Source: Spisula solida
Taxonomy: Eukaryota > Mollusca > Bivalvia > Venerida > Mactridae
Assembly: GCA_947247005.1 (NCBI GenBank)
Contig: OX365953.1
Location: 25,170,784-25,234,783 of the forward strand
Length of the DNA: 64,000 nt
Direction: 5' to 3'
In this document: positions 23,305-35,400 of the stretch, one piece after another
Position numbering within the stretch: the stretch's first letter is position 1
Layout: each line of letters begins with the position of its first letter
Notes under the pieces: generated by a model
The model's database searches: none
What the model was told of the DNA's origin: nothing
The model's input: the letters and a program-made list of their open reading frames with translations, nothing else
Made by a program: the position numbers and the translations under genes

Positions 23305-24657
23305 AGAGGACTGGGACTCTGTCTTGGCGGACTGCACACAAATAGTTGCGAAGCCCTTGAAGTTCAAGCAAATGTTCTACCATTGGAATTGAGAAGGGAG
23401 GAAATCAGCATAAGGGAGTGCACCAAAATTATGGCAAAAGATGATCAATGTTTGATCAAAGCGAGCTTAAACAACTGCAGAAATTACCCGGAGTTCTCCC
23501 AACATTCAGACACGCCATTCCATAGAATGATACAACAGGTTGCTGACATGGAAGCAATAACAGAAATTGACACAAAATGTATTGAGCCAGAAGAGTCATA
23601 TGTTGAATGCTTGCAGCCATGCAGAAGGAAGCCAACATACTGGAACAACCTGGGATCTTCGAAATCTAGAACCAAAGACCAGGCACAAGCTGCAGTGACA
23701 CATATCGAGGAAATACTGCAAAGTGAAGATCTAAACACCATCATAGCTTTCACTGATGGATCGTGCAAAGGCAACCCTGGTGCTTGTGGAGCTGGAGCTT
23801 GTGTCTTTCTCCCTAACCAAGAAAGAGTGGACCTGAAACAACCTGTCTCAAAACTGGCGTCAATCCTGGTTGGTGAGTTGGTAGCCATAAAAATCACAAT
23901 AGAATTCATTATCCAAGAAATGCAAAAGAGACCAATACTTAAATTGAAAATTCTTTCTGACAGCCAATCAGCCATAGGAGTACTTACACTTGGATGGAAC
24001 TGCATATTACATACCCAACTCGTTTCAGACATCAAACAACTTTGGCATACAGCAGAAGCAAAATGAGTTAATTTGACTACAGAATGGACACCAGGTCATG
24101 CCAATATACTAGGTAATGAGATAGCAGATAAGCTGGCGAAAGAAGCGGTCCAAATGGCATATGAAATGGATGGCACAGAGTCAACACTCCCAATTTCCCA
24201 GGCAGATGTCAAGACAGCAGCACTGAACGCTATGAAGGTGAAATGGCAAAGAAGGTGGGACATTTCAGAAAAGGGTAGGGCACTATACACATACAAGAAG
24301 ATGGTTGACGTCAAAGAAGTGGACTTCAATGGTTCTACTGTCCAAAGGATATTGCTGCAACTGCAATCTGGACACTGCAAGCTGAAAGAACACCTATACA
24401 GGGTTGGTATAGAAGACAGTCCAGCGTGTGATTGCAGTGAACCCGAAACAGTAGACCATTATATGATGAGTTGTCCTCGCTATAGTACTCATAGAGAAGA
24501 GATGTACCTACAGCTATGCAATGAAATAGGAGTGAGACACACACAGATCTCCCCAGCCTTCTTCTTCTCCTGTGACAAGGAAGCACCATGGATTGAATAC
24601 AAGTCAACCATAAATAATAATGTGGGTGCTTTTTTTGTTAAAACTAAAAGATTCTAG
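23305..24657 (+). pseudogene. 3' part of an I-like non-LTR retrotransposon ORF2 with RNase H domain
   Basis: The frame opens after a stop at 23302 and shows the end of an RT region (LCLGGLHTNSCEALEVQANV). A complete RNase H domain follows: FTDGSCKGNPG with the first Asp, GELVAI with the Glu, LSDSQSA with the second Asp, and HANILGNEIADKLAKEA with the last Asp. The C-terminus has a CxC..H..C knuckle-like motif (CDCSEPETVDHYMMSC). One in-frame TGA at 24064 splits the domain; the frame resumes at once with VNLTTEWTPGH, so decay is recent or slight. The RT and endonuclease parts are missing. The 3' tail runs to a (CAA)n tract near 24837-24850. The RNase H domain fits the I group of LINEs; the exact clade is not determined. 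Confidence 0.8.
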
Positions 24658-24884
24658 AAACAAAGTTTACTATTTACTTATTTTTATTTTCATTATTTAT
24701 TTATTATTAATATTTATATTTTCAAATACCGAACTTCACTTAAAAATGTATTGAAACACTACCTGTGTGCCATTATGAGAAACCGTTACCTGCGTAGACC
24801 GTACTAGCGACGGATATTCGGGCTCTATAGCAGTCAACAACAACAACAACATGGGTGGTTGTCGTATAAATGTAATGAAATTAT

Positions 24885-25499
24885 TCACACCATACATATT
24901 AAGCATAATATGATATCCCAAAGCTGTTTCTGATAGACTACATTTGCATGGCAGTATAATAACAAGTGGGCTGGTTCATTATCAGTTCTTAATGAGCACT
25001 TTTGACATGAGCGCATGTATCTCCGGGAAACAAAGAGTCCTATATATCGCATAAGTGTCTTGCATATATTTGCATAATGTGTTGAGGCCTGAGCTATAGA
25101 CCACATGAGTGATATCCATTTACTGTCCACTATAGTGTTTCTCAACCACCAATGGTCATTAACTTCCATAACATTAAGATTGTTCATATGCTCTGAGTTG
25201 ACAATTTTTCGAAGTATCCTTTTCCATGAATGTATCGACGGAAATTCCCTTGTTTCAACGAACCGCGCCAAATATTCAAGCAAAGAGTATCTTACCAGTT
25301 GTCGATATACATCGGGTATGAAACCCGTAGATTGTCTGTCTTCATTATAGTAGCGTATGAGACGGTTCACAAATGCAGCCTTCGATAGATAGTGAGGCTG
25401 CAAACGACATAGTTGGCCAAAGAGTGTCAGTTTCTTGTAATTAATCATACATAATCTAAAAATTGACGAAGTTACAGGATATTTCATATTGATGATCAT
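24885..25499 (-). pseudogene. 3' end of a second non-LTR retrotransposon ORF2, reverse orientation
   Basis: The 204-codon open frame has the character of the C-terminal region of molluscan LINE polyproteins: LTLFGQLCRL, GFIPDVYRQLVRYSLLEYL, then a zinc-knuckle-like end (CQKCSLRTDNEPAHLLLYC). No RT core is present, so it is a 5'-truncated copy. Its 3' end meets the (CAA)n tail of the I-like element tail to tail. The frame is intact but I see no sign of a host gene. The family call rests on remembered patterns. Confidence 0.6.
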
Positions 25500-26379
25500 T
25501 TCAAATTATTTGCCCATTTGAATTGATTTTGTGCCATTTGTTGCACAGTCAGGGAGGTAGATCAAATCTAGATTCAGAAATAAGAAATGAATATAAAAAC
25601 ATCTTATTGGATACAATTTGTTTGTTTAATATCATAGAGCAATTTGAGAAAAAAATCTTCACAAAATCTACACATGAATACAGTACCGTTGCCTAGCAAC
25701 CAATAAATTTTGGATTTTGTTCTTAATATTTAAGATACACATAGGTCTAACCTTGCCAAAATTATTTAAGATACACATAGGTCTAACCTTGCCAAAATTA
25801 AGCCAAAGAAGGTCCAAACTGTTATGTACTTAATGAAATTCTGAATGCACAATGCAATTTATAAAGCACTACTAAAGTTATAGTAATTTTGAGTCATAGA
25901 CTGAAAAATTCCAAATTTTCTTTAGCCTCGTCTTTTTACAATTGTTTTTAGATCTATAAAGAATAAATTTCCTTTGCAATTAAAGCCTTTAGAAGGTATG
26001 TTCCTAACCAACCTAAATATAGGATAAATATTGTACCAAAATATATGTACAATAAAACAAATCTTGTATTTCTGTTGCTTGTAGTCTGTGAATTCCAGAA
26101 TGAACTAGATGTAAAAATACACTGTTTTGTAAATGTCAGCACTGCTTAATTGTGAGAGAAAGTGGCCACCACTTGATTACTGTCTCCCATTGTACATCTA
26201 ATGTACGATAGTTTCAGAATCTGAAATCCACTATGTGACTTTCAAACACCATTAGTTGTCATGCCAAGCTAGGACACATCGTGTAGGTCCAGTCATCTAT
26301 ATAGTCACAGCAACAGTCCCTTGTAATTAAAATGTTAAAGCATAATTAAAAGCTGGTATTGTGTTATCTTCGTAGACCC
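25500..26379. other. Spacer between LINE copies
   Basis: No gene was seen. A 39-40 bp block containing tttaagatacacataggtct occurs twice in tandem at about 25728-25800. The rest is AT-rich and featureless. Confidence 0.5.
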
Positions 26380-26516
26380 CCGCTAATATTGCCGAGCCTA
26401 AAGTAGAATATGCAAGCTCGGTTTGGGACCAATTCCTTCTAACATATCTGGCAGATATACATCTCCACCTTCGACCAGCCGTTCCAAACAGCCGATAGAC
26501 AAGAAGAAGTTGAGGG

Positions 26517-29037
26517 TACTAACCATCAACTTCCAAAGCATTCGAGCCAAGAAGGAAGCATTCTGGGCCATACTCAGACCCAGACATCATACTGGCTAGT
26601 GAAACATGGCTTAACCCTTCCATTGCTGAAAGAGAAGTACTGCCAGACAACTACAGATTTGTCGCAAGACGTGACCGTCCCAACAACACATACGGTGGAG
26701 TTGCCATCATATCCAAGAACGACATGGAAGGCACTGAGGTTCATAACAGCTCCACATCAGAGCTGATTGCTGCATCATTCAACACAACTAATCTGAAGAA
26801 ACCAGTTATAATTGGTTGCTTGTACAGGCCAACAGACAACAACATCAAGTACACCATTGACCTTTGCCAAGAAATTAAGGACATCCATACCCAGTTCAAG
26901 GACAACACTATTTGGATTGGTGGAGATGCTAACCTCCCAGACATTGACTGGTCAGCTGATAACATCAAGAGCGACCAGTATTCTATCCCCATCAACCAAA
27001 CCTTCATCGATACTATCAATGATATTGGAACCGAATAGATCGTATATTTTCCAACACGCAACGAGAACACACTATACATTTTCTGCACCAATCGCCAATC
27101 CCTAGTTGATAGATGCTCCCCCTTACCAGGCATAAGCGATCATGACACTCTCCTAGTAGATACCAACATTATACCCAAAAGACAGAAGCCAGTCCAACGC
27201 CGTATCTTTCTGTGGAAGAAGGCCAACTTAACTGTCACGAGGGATAAACTAAACAGCTTCTCAACAACATTCACCGAAGAACACACTGCAGACACACCCA
27301 TAAACACCTTATGGTCTACTTTCAAGGATAAATGCACCTCGGTCATTGAGACGTTTGTTCCATCCAAACTCAGTTCCACCAGATACAGTCAACCATGGAT
27401 TAACCGCTCAATCAGACGCCTATCTAGACCTAAGAAAAGAGCTTACAAGAGAGCCCGAACATCAAATAAGCCATCCGACTGGGACACATATAGCCACATT
27501 CGAAAGGCAACTCAGAAACAGTGCCGCAACGTCAGGAATGATTACGTACGCAACATGGTCAGTGAGGAAGGCACCAAGAACAAGAAGCTCTACTCATATG
27601 TTAAGAGTATGAAGACTGACAGCTCAGGAGTGGCACCACTGAAGAAAGAGGGTATCATCTACTCTGAAACTAGCGCCAAAGCGGAGATACTCAACGACCA
27701 ATTATCCTCAGTTTTCACCCATGAGGATACTGAAAACATTCCTGACATGGGCCAACCCACCCCCCCCCCCGCCCCCGGCAACAGCTCCACCCCTTACGAT
27801 CCACGTCAACGGAAAATTTGCTGAGGACCTCAACCCACACAAGGCAACAGGACGTTCCTCAAGGAGATGGCATCCTCGATAGCGCCAGCCCTCACTCTCA
27901 TTTTCCAAGCCTCCCACGAACAATCCCAGGTACCAGACGACTGGAAGAATGCACTAGTCACTCCCATATTCAAGAAAGGCGACAAGAGCAAGCCAGCCAA
28001 CTACATACCAGTCTCGCTAACATCTATCTGCTGCAAGTTAATTGAGCACATAATACACAGCCACATTATGAAGTTCCTCGACGACAATAAAATCCTCTCC
28101 GACCAGCAACATGGCTTTCGGAAGAAGAGGCCATGTGAGTCCCAACTCATCACCACCGTCCAGGACTTAGCAGCAGGTCTCAACCACAAACAACAGATCG
28201 ACGCCATCCTACTAGACTTCTCGAAGGCGTTCGACAAGGTACCCCATCAACGACTTTCAGCAAAACTCGACCACTATGGTATCAGGGGTAAGACTCTAGG
28301 ATGGATAGACAGCTTCCTCGCCAACAGACAACAACAAGTCGCACTGGATGGGAAGACATCTCGTTCAGCTCCAGTAACATCCGGAGTTCCACAGGGGACC
28401 GTGCTAGGACCGCTCCTATTCTTAGTATACATCAATGACTTGCCATGTAGGACTTCATCCACTGCACGCCTCTTTGCCGATGACTGATTTCTCTATAGAA
28501 CCATCAAGTCGGACAAAGACACCAAGGCACTACAAGAAGATCTGGACCACCTACAAGAATGGGAGCGGGACTGGCAGATGGCCTTCAACCCTGAGAAATG
28601 CGAAATGATCCGAATTACCAACAAGCGGAATATCATCTCCGGATCATACTCCATGCGCGGCCATATATACCCTCCAAGAAACAGACAAGGCGAAGTACAT
28701 GGGCGTCACATTTGACAAGACACTGTCCTGGAACAGCCACATTGATGTGACATCCAAGAAGGTAAACAACACCACTGCATTCCTTCGCAAAAACCTGAGC
28801 TCCTGTCAAGGCCACTTGCTACAAGTCCCTAGTTAGACGGCAACTGGAGTATGCATCCTCAATATGGGATCCTCATACTAGGGCCAACATCAACAAAATC
28901 GAGGGTGTTCAAAGAAGAGCTACAGATATTCCTTCTTCCCTTCTGGCATCCGCATCTTGAACAACCTACCAGATGTGATCATCACCGCCCCATCACTAGA
29001 AGCCTTCAAGGCTAGGATGGGCGCGCCAATGCCGTAA
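26517..29037 (+). pseudogene. Broken ORF2 (endonuclease plus reverse transcriptase) of the CR1/L2-like LINE
   Basis: Inactivating lesions seen: a frameshift near 26575 before PDIILASETW; a TAG at 27036; loss of reading near 27822-27860 before the RT; a TGA directly after the catalytic FADD at 28484-28486; a frameshift near 28650; and an internal deletion near 28925, where text after RRAT jumps to YSFFPSG. The Asp motif LDFSKAF and the FADD pair are still visible. The poly-C stretch near 27764 may be a slippage site. Confidence 0.75.
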
Positions 29038-29141
29038 CTCTGGAGCAGCATGTTTTAACCGTTTTTAACCAACTTTCACTGCGTTTTTCCCTTGTGCATT
29101 TGTACCATGTGCAACAATGCTCCAGGGAAGCGATGCACAGT

Positions 29142-29210
29142 ATTTGAAGAAGAAGAAGAAGAAGAAGAAGAAGAAGAAGAAGAAGAAGAAGAAGAAGAAG
29201 AAGAAGAACA
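29142..29210 (+). repeat. (GAA)n microsatellite, about 22 units
   Basis: A pure GAA run directly after gatgcacagtattt forms the tail of the LINE. It generates poly-Ser and poly-Leu frames on the other strand that are not genes. Confidence 0.9.
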
Positions 29211-29212
29211 GA

Positions 29213-29760
29213 TAAACATAAATTGGAAATGATGCAGAGAAGATCTGCCAGATATGTCACAAATCGATACCACAACACTTCATCTGTTACAGCACTTAAA
29301 CTGGTCAACACTGGAAGAAAGACGTAGGCATGCACGACTCTCCCTGTTTTACAAAATCACAACAAATTAAGTAAAAATTAATGCTAAAAGATCATATCAA
29401 GTCAGACAGTGAAGGCAGCACTCAACTTAACCAGCCGAGGACAGAAACATGAACAACACACAATGCCCAACTGAAAACACGGTATCCCGTCCCGAAAGTA
29501 TGCCGCCTCAGTCAGTCAAATGCTAGTCATATATGCTTATACCACCTGACAAACTTACCCGGAACATGAACTTGAATTCTGTTCAACTACCATATTCAAG
29601 AACAACCTTACGGAAAGAGTCATTCTATCCAAGAACAATCAGAGACTGGAATGCGTGACCTGTCATTGTAATCTCTGCTACTAGACTTGATTAATTCAAG
29701 GGACGCCTAAAGGACCATTAATTGTTGAGCTTTTTATCTGCACAGTGTAAAATAGGGTAC
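29213..29760 (+). pseudogene. 3' fragment of another CR1-like LINE
   Basis: Translation with several frame breaks shows MMQRRSARYVTNRYHNTSSV, a weak RRHARLSLFYKIT, and near the end LRKESFYPRTIRDWNA with FKGRL. These are the standard C-terminal blocks of CR1-like ORF2. It lies directly after the GAA tail in the same orientation. Confidence 0.65.
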
Positions 29761-32056
29761 AGCAAAAACTGTTGATACAGTGAACTCAGTTCTCTGGGTT
29801 TTTGACAATTTTAAATAGTGTTTTATATACATGCACACACCAAAGTAACAGAATAGTCAACCTGATGACGGTGGTCATGAATTGGTAGAAGTAGAAAAGT
29901 GTATATGAAGAGAAAGTTCAACGACCTTTACTTAATATCCTTAATTACGTAACACGTTGTAATGCTTTTTAATGATGCTATATATTGTTTTTTGAACATA
30001 ATATGTTTGTTATTCACTCTCTGTTAATTAACTCATTCCAAACTCTATAAACTCATCTTTCACCCGCTGACTCTGCTTACTCTCTATTATAGCATAAAAA
30101 CGGTGATTTTGCCCATACGTTAACGGGACGAAAACCATGCGTAAACATAAAGATTCACGCGCTGTTAACGTCCAGTTTTACTTATGCTCATTTCAAGCCG
30201 CACCGGCGACTATAAAGGTTGTACAGCTTCATATGAACAGTTATTCCCATTTTATTTCTAAGAACTAATAAGTACTATTAGTTTTCTATAATATTTAAAG
30301 TATACATTTAAACAAACCCGCAATATCCATGTTTTCTTGGTATTTGCCGATACCGGAAGTCGACGTTCATAACAATAACTGGTATGACGTTACGTTTGTT
30401 TTCGCGACGTCGTCACAAAATCTCCCGCCAAAATATCATTATTTTTAAATACAAACGCATTAGTTGATGTTTTGTATGCTATAATAGCGTTTACGCATGT
30501 GTTTTTTTCGCTTTATAACATATGCAGAGTCCCTCGGGAGCGTTGGCGGGCTTGGGCACCAACCGTCCCTCGGGACTCTGCAGATGTTATAGCCCGAAAA
30601 AGCATGCGTTAACCCTACATAATTATACTCTTATAAATATGATGATATAAATGTTGTTTCTTTTTTCTATTGTTTCTTGCTACATATATGTATTGAAACC
30701 ATGTGAATATGTAAAGTCGTTTCCATTTTGTCACGTGTCAACATTATCTATGCATTGTATAAAATTGTTTTGCTGATGCTGCCCGATTCGGGACTCATGC
30801 GATTATATGTAAATAAACTTTGAAACTTTGGTATTATCGATCGTTCATATATATTAATATAAAACAATATAATTATGCCACGTTGGTGGTACAGTTATTA
30901 TTTTCTATTGAAATATTCGGTACACATGTATATGCGACTAACAACCGTAATTCAGTTATCACAGTTTCTTTAAGTTAAAGTATGTTCTAATATAATTCTG
31001 TAACAATAACCTAGTGTTAAAGTATACTGATAGTATATACATATGCTGTCAGAAAGTTCAATCTTCTTAACCATTATTCTATTATTTGTGTTTATTGGAT
31101 TACTATTTGTCTACTTCTTCATTATTTTGAAATTTTAAAAACCATCGTCTGTTGCGTTCATTGATTAACTTAACTATTTTTTGTTAGTCCATTGTGCATT
31201 TCTTGCTTTACGGTTTATAAAAAGTCATATATGAATTTTAATCAATTATTTGTTGAGAATTTTTAATAATTCAATCAAGTGTATGTTGCATTTATTTGTG
31301 TCTTATTTTCAAAAACTGTAACTGTAAGTTGAATCTGCATTTCTTGTTTTACTATTTGTTAAGACTTGGTGTATATTTTCCCGATTTTCACACTTTTTGT
31401 TCAACATTCGTGCGTTTTATTGTCCCTGTATAATAGTGTCATATTGCCCCAGGCACGGTATTGTCTCTGCCAATTTCATCTGTACCTCACATTAAAGAAC
31501 TGGCGCAAGAAACCGTTTTCTTCTACTCATGTAGGTTATAAACCACTAAATGCATAGGCGGGCCAAAATCGGACTCAAATAGTCCTTACAGAAACTTCTG
31601 TTTGCTTGGAAATGGTGATACGCCTTGACAAAATTGAACTAGAATCATCTTATTGAGTTTAAAGGTATTGTATACATGTAGTTGAATGAGTGAATGTGTT
31701 TCATCTTGAATATTTTGATATTTTGGCATATTTGACAAAGCGAAAGTAGAGTTGGGTAAAACCCACATTGGATCGGTTCGGGCGTCTGTAAAAATGTGTC
31801 TACCGCCTTTGACGAACAAAATCTTTCTTATAATTTATTAAACATGACCCCTTGTTTTTTGGTCTCATTTTGTAGCTGAAACATACTTCTTTTCAATGAT
31901 ATAGGTCTGTCAACTGGCCATAGTCCTAGACTTTAACATGATATAATCTGGGGAAGACAATTGTCACTTTAAATCGAGCTAAAGAACAATTTTATTTAGT
32001 GGTTTGTGACCTGTATAGTGACCTTCACGGTAACATAGTTTTTACGAAAACACAAA
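29761..32056. other. Intergenic region upstream of MRM3
   Basis: No exon was recognised. It contains a fold-back around 30482-30612 and AT-rich text, and must include the MRM3 promoter. I saw no clear TATA box near 32 kb. Confidence 0.45.
30475..30615. mobile_element. Fold-back element with gcagagtccctcggga arms
   Basis: gtttacgcatg, ttataacatatgcagagtccc and tcgggag pair with tcgggactctgcagatgttata and gcatgcgttaa on the other side of a GC-rich centre. An outer inverted pair tattatagca / tgctataata (30086 and 30474) suggests a larger composite. Confidence 0.5.
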
Positions 32057-32445
32057 ATGGCCGCGCCCATGAGAACATGTTTGCTAAAAAATAACTGCAA
32101 TCGTTACACTGGAATTTTATTAAGAAGATGGTCTTCTAGGAAATGGACACGAAGCGTACAGGATGTTCGTACAGCAGAGGAGGAAGTCGAGTCTTTTACA
32201 TCTCGCAGAATTTTAGATCCCAAAAAAAATCCTCTTGTTCCATTTCTCCCGGGTGACCCTGTGCAGAAAACTTTGCGTGAGGCGGCCACAAGACGAAGAG
32301 AAAGACATGTTTTAAAATCAAGACCACGTATATATGAAAAGAATATTCGTCGGGAACAGAGAAACGAGTTCATTGGTAATGATACACATTTACAGACTAA
32401 CGGTTTAAAGTTTGAGAAACTGGAAGAAGATGACAAACGATTTGG
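32057..32445 (+). CDS. MRM3: MRM3 exon 1
   Basis: The ATG sits in aaaATGG. The donor is ttgg|gtaact, phase 2. It encodes the targeting region and a charged linker (129 residues plus two bases). Without splicing the frame stops one codon later. Confidence 0.88.
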
Positions 32446-35400
32446 GTAACTACATTTTGTAATTTTATCTGACTGGTCCCAAAGTATGGTGTAACTGACA
32501 GAGAGCAGTATGCGATAATTGGATATTTTTATGTCCCGGCATTTACTGGTGCAGGAGACAGAAAGTGATTGGACCTGTCCCTCCCATTGAAAATGTTGAC
32601 CTCTGTATACATTACGTGGAATTATATCTCACAAGTAATCTTATCTTTTAAAACAATGGTTCATGTCCAATGTTACTTGTTAGTCCAAGGTCTTTGACAA
32701 TGATCATTCCATTTTAAGGTTGACACATCAGTGTTAATAAAAGACCATTTCGTTATGGTATCCAGAACTAGTCCAATGCGTGTTATACGTCCATGCAGTG
32801 ATTTTTTTCCTTCTTTATTAGGGTCCGGAAAACAGACCCTTTCCCAATTGCAAATAGGCTACTGTATAGCTTTCCAAAATTTGACTGGAGAAATTCCCAA
32901 TAAATAATTTAAAAAAATAATCTTCAAAATCGGACATAAAATGATAAAGTTATGAACATTTTTTTACAAGAGGTCAAGCATAAGGGTTCAAAGAAACCAG
33001 TGAACATTCACATGTCATTCACATGTTATCTCTTTTTCCGTTTTATTAGGCCTTTCTGCTTCATAGAAATTCCCAATTTCAAGTTGTCACGACGCGAAAA
33101 TTCCCAATCTCAACGGATCCGGACCCTTTACCAAAGAGGCAAAAAAAATTAAGTACTGCCACGAACATGACTTTCGATTCGTCAAACCCTAGTTGCAGTA
33201 TAGTCAAACTAACTTGACATGTACAGTATCACACTGTAATAGCTGGTAATCAAAAAGCATCCAGTAGGAGACAGCAATCATGCCAAAGTTAACTGTTACC
33301 ACAGTACTAGCACTACTACTCTACACTTTGCCTAAATTTAATCACAACTTAGGCATACATGCCATGTTTCGCAGACCCCTTTGCGTGAGATTGGTGATGG
33401 AAATGCAGGAGATTTCATTAAAATGCAGGAGATTTTCCTAGCTGAAAGTTTAGACTTAAAGTATTGAAGTTTATATGCTGTTTTCACTTATCTTACTTTT
33501 ATGACAATACCATGCATGCTTCATGTAGCAATTTAAACTAATATTTGTCATCATTTTCATAGTGTGAACAAAAAAGTCAGGTTCCAATTTGTCCATGAAA
33601 TGCGTGAGATTTGATAAATTGGCCTCCGATCATGCAGGAGTAGAGTCTCAAATGCAGGAGACTCACGCATGATGCAGGAGATCTGGCATGTATGCTTAGG
33701 GGGAGGGCGCAAGTAATATTATTAAAGTATGTCCAGAATGAAACAGATGGATCGTCAATTCTTTTGACAATATTCCTCAGACCCCCCCTAGTTGCTACAC
33801 TTGAAAACATCTACTGTCTTGGCTCGTATAATTTATATGTACTGTACATGTTTTGTCTGACTGTATATATATTTGATTGATTACAAAATATAATTACATT
33901 TGTTTCAATAGGAGACTAATCATGCAAGCACGATCCAAATCAGATAGATCTGAAAACAAGATGATCGTGTTAGAAGGAAGAAATCTTATTGTTGACGCTT
34001 TAAAAGCTGGAGCCTTGATGAAATGTTTGTACTTTGCTGGTTCGGACACCTTGGAAAATTTCCCCATGTCTTTACTTGGTGATGCTGATGTGTATAAAGT
34101 CCCATACAAATCTCTAAAATTATTCTCCGATGTAGCAACACCACAAGGTTTCCTGGGTAAGTTGTGTTGATTCATTTGTGTTTTGGGGGGATTTAATGCC
34201 ATTTCTCAACAATTTTTAGCTCCACTTTTCGTAGAATAAGGGGAGCTATTGCAGTCACCCGAGCGTCGGCGTAACACTTTCGTTAAAGTTTAGGTACAGG
34301 TTTTTTAACCTCTTATATTCTCTAAGTCCTTTAAGATATTGCTTTCATACTTTGTATACTTGTTCACCATCATGACCCCAACCCATATGCAGGAGTAGGT
34401 AACTCTATCAGGCATTTTGTTGAAATTATGCCTTTTTTTCTACTTAGTGCAAATACAGTAAAACCTCGTTATTTCGAGGACCCATCGGGACAAGCCAAAT
34501 GCTCGAGTTAAGCCAGTTGCTCGAATTATCAGAATTATATGCTGAATTGTTGTTAAGACTAAAGTGTAACTGTGTTTTACCACGTACGTGTTTTGTGCGC
34601 GTATTTGGTTGCAGCTACGAATATCGTCATTGTTTATCAATTCTACACGGATTTTGAGTCGTGCAGGCATTCGTTGAATGTTACCTGTATAGGTGAAATC
34701 ATGTATAACGTTCTATTTGAGTTGATTTACGACCATTAAGTGATCAACTTTCATTGTTTTGTGATTGTTTCTCTGACTTGGATGAGGTTAACATTTAGAT
34801 CGGTGAATCATAAGAGTTACACGCGGCGTGATAATTACTTTCACTATAACAAAATTTATGTTGACTCGTCATTACATTTCTCATAATTAATGCCTCGTTA
34901 TTGATTTGTATTATTCAATCTTGCCCTTTGACACCTTTATCGAAGACAAACAACCGATTTAAGTGTTGGGGGTTACGCTATTGTCATAAAATGTGATAAT
35001 CACGATGTGTGAAAATCGTGGACCACAGCAACATTAAATCTGACAATTTTTCGGAGGTGTGAAATTTCGCTCGGATGTTTGCCTCGAGATAAAGTAACTA
35101 ATTATCGTTGAAAATTGTTGAATGGACCGGCACCTGCGCTCGAATTAGACCGGATGCTCGTAATAACATTACTCGAGTTAAAGGGATAAATTAATGTACA
35201 ATATAGAGCAAATTCGTCGGGACTTTGAAATTTGCTCGAATTAGGCCGGTTGCTCGAATAATCGCTGCTCGTATTACCGAGGTTTTACTGTAGTGCAAAT
35301 GTTAAAGTTTAGGTACAGGTTTTTTAACCTCTAATATCTTCATAGTGCATTGACATATTGCTTTAATACTTTGCATACTTGTTCACCATCATGACCCCAA

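Larger units (their letters stand above)
26380..29212 (+). mobile_element. CR1/L2-like LINE, decayed, ending in (GAA)n
   Basis: A nearly full-length ORF2 can be followed through several breaks. It starts with an AP endonuclease (LTINFQSIRAK, PDIILASETWL, YGGVAIISK, GCLYRP, GGDANLPDIDW, SDHDTLL), then a reverse transcriptase ([40 protein letters not shown] text, ARLFADD), then the end block FFPSGIRILNNLPDVI and SLEAFKARM. The 3' end runs into a GAA microsatellite, consistent with CR1/L2-type microsatellite tails. The assignment to the CR1/L2 group, not a precise family, is from motif style. Confidence 0.8.

Noticed and set aside
24885..25499. Host gene of 204 codons
   Set aside because: The C-terminal knuckle and GFIPD..KYSLLEYL-type text are those of LINE ORF2 ends, and it joins another LINE tail to tail.
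29012..29335. Poly-Leu and poly-Ser proteins on the minus strand
   Set aside because: They are translations of the (GAA)n LINE tail.
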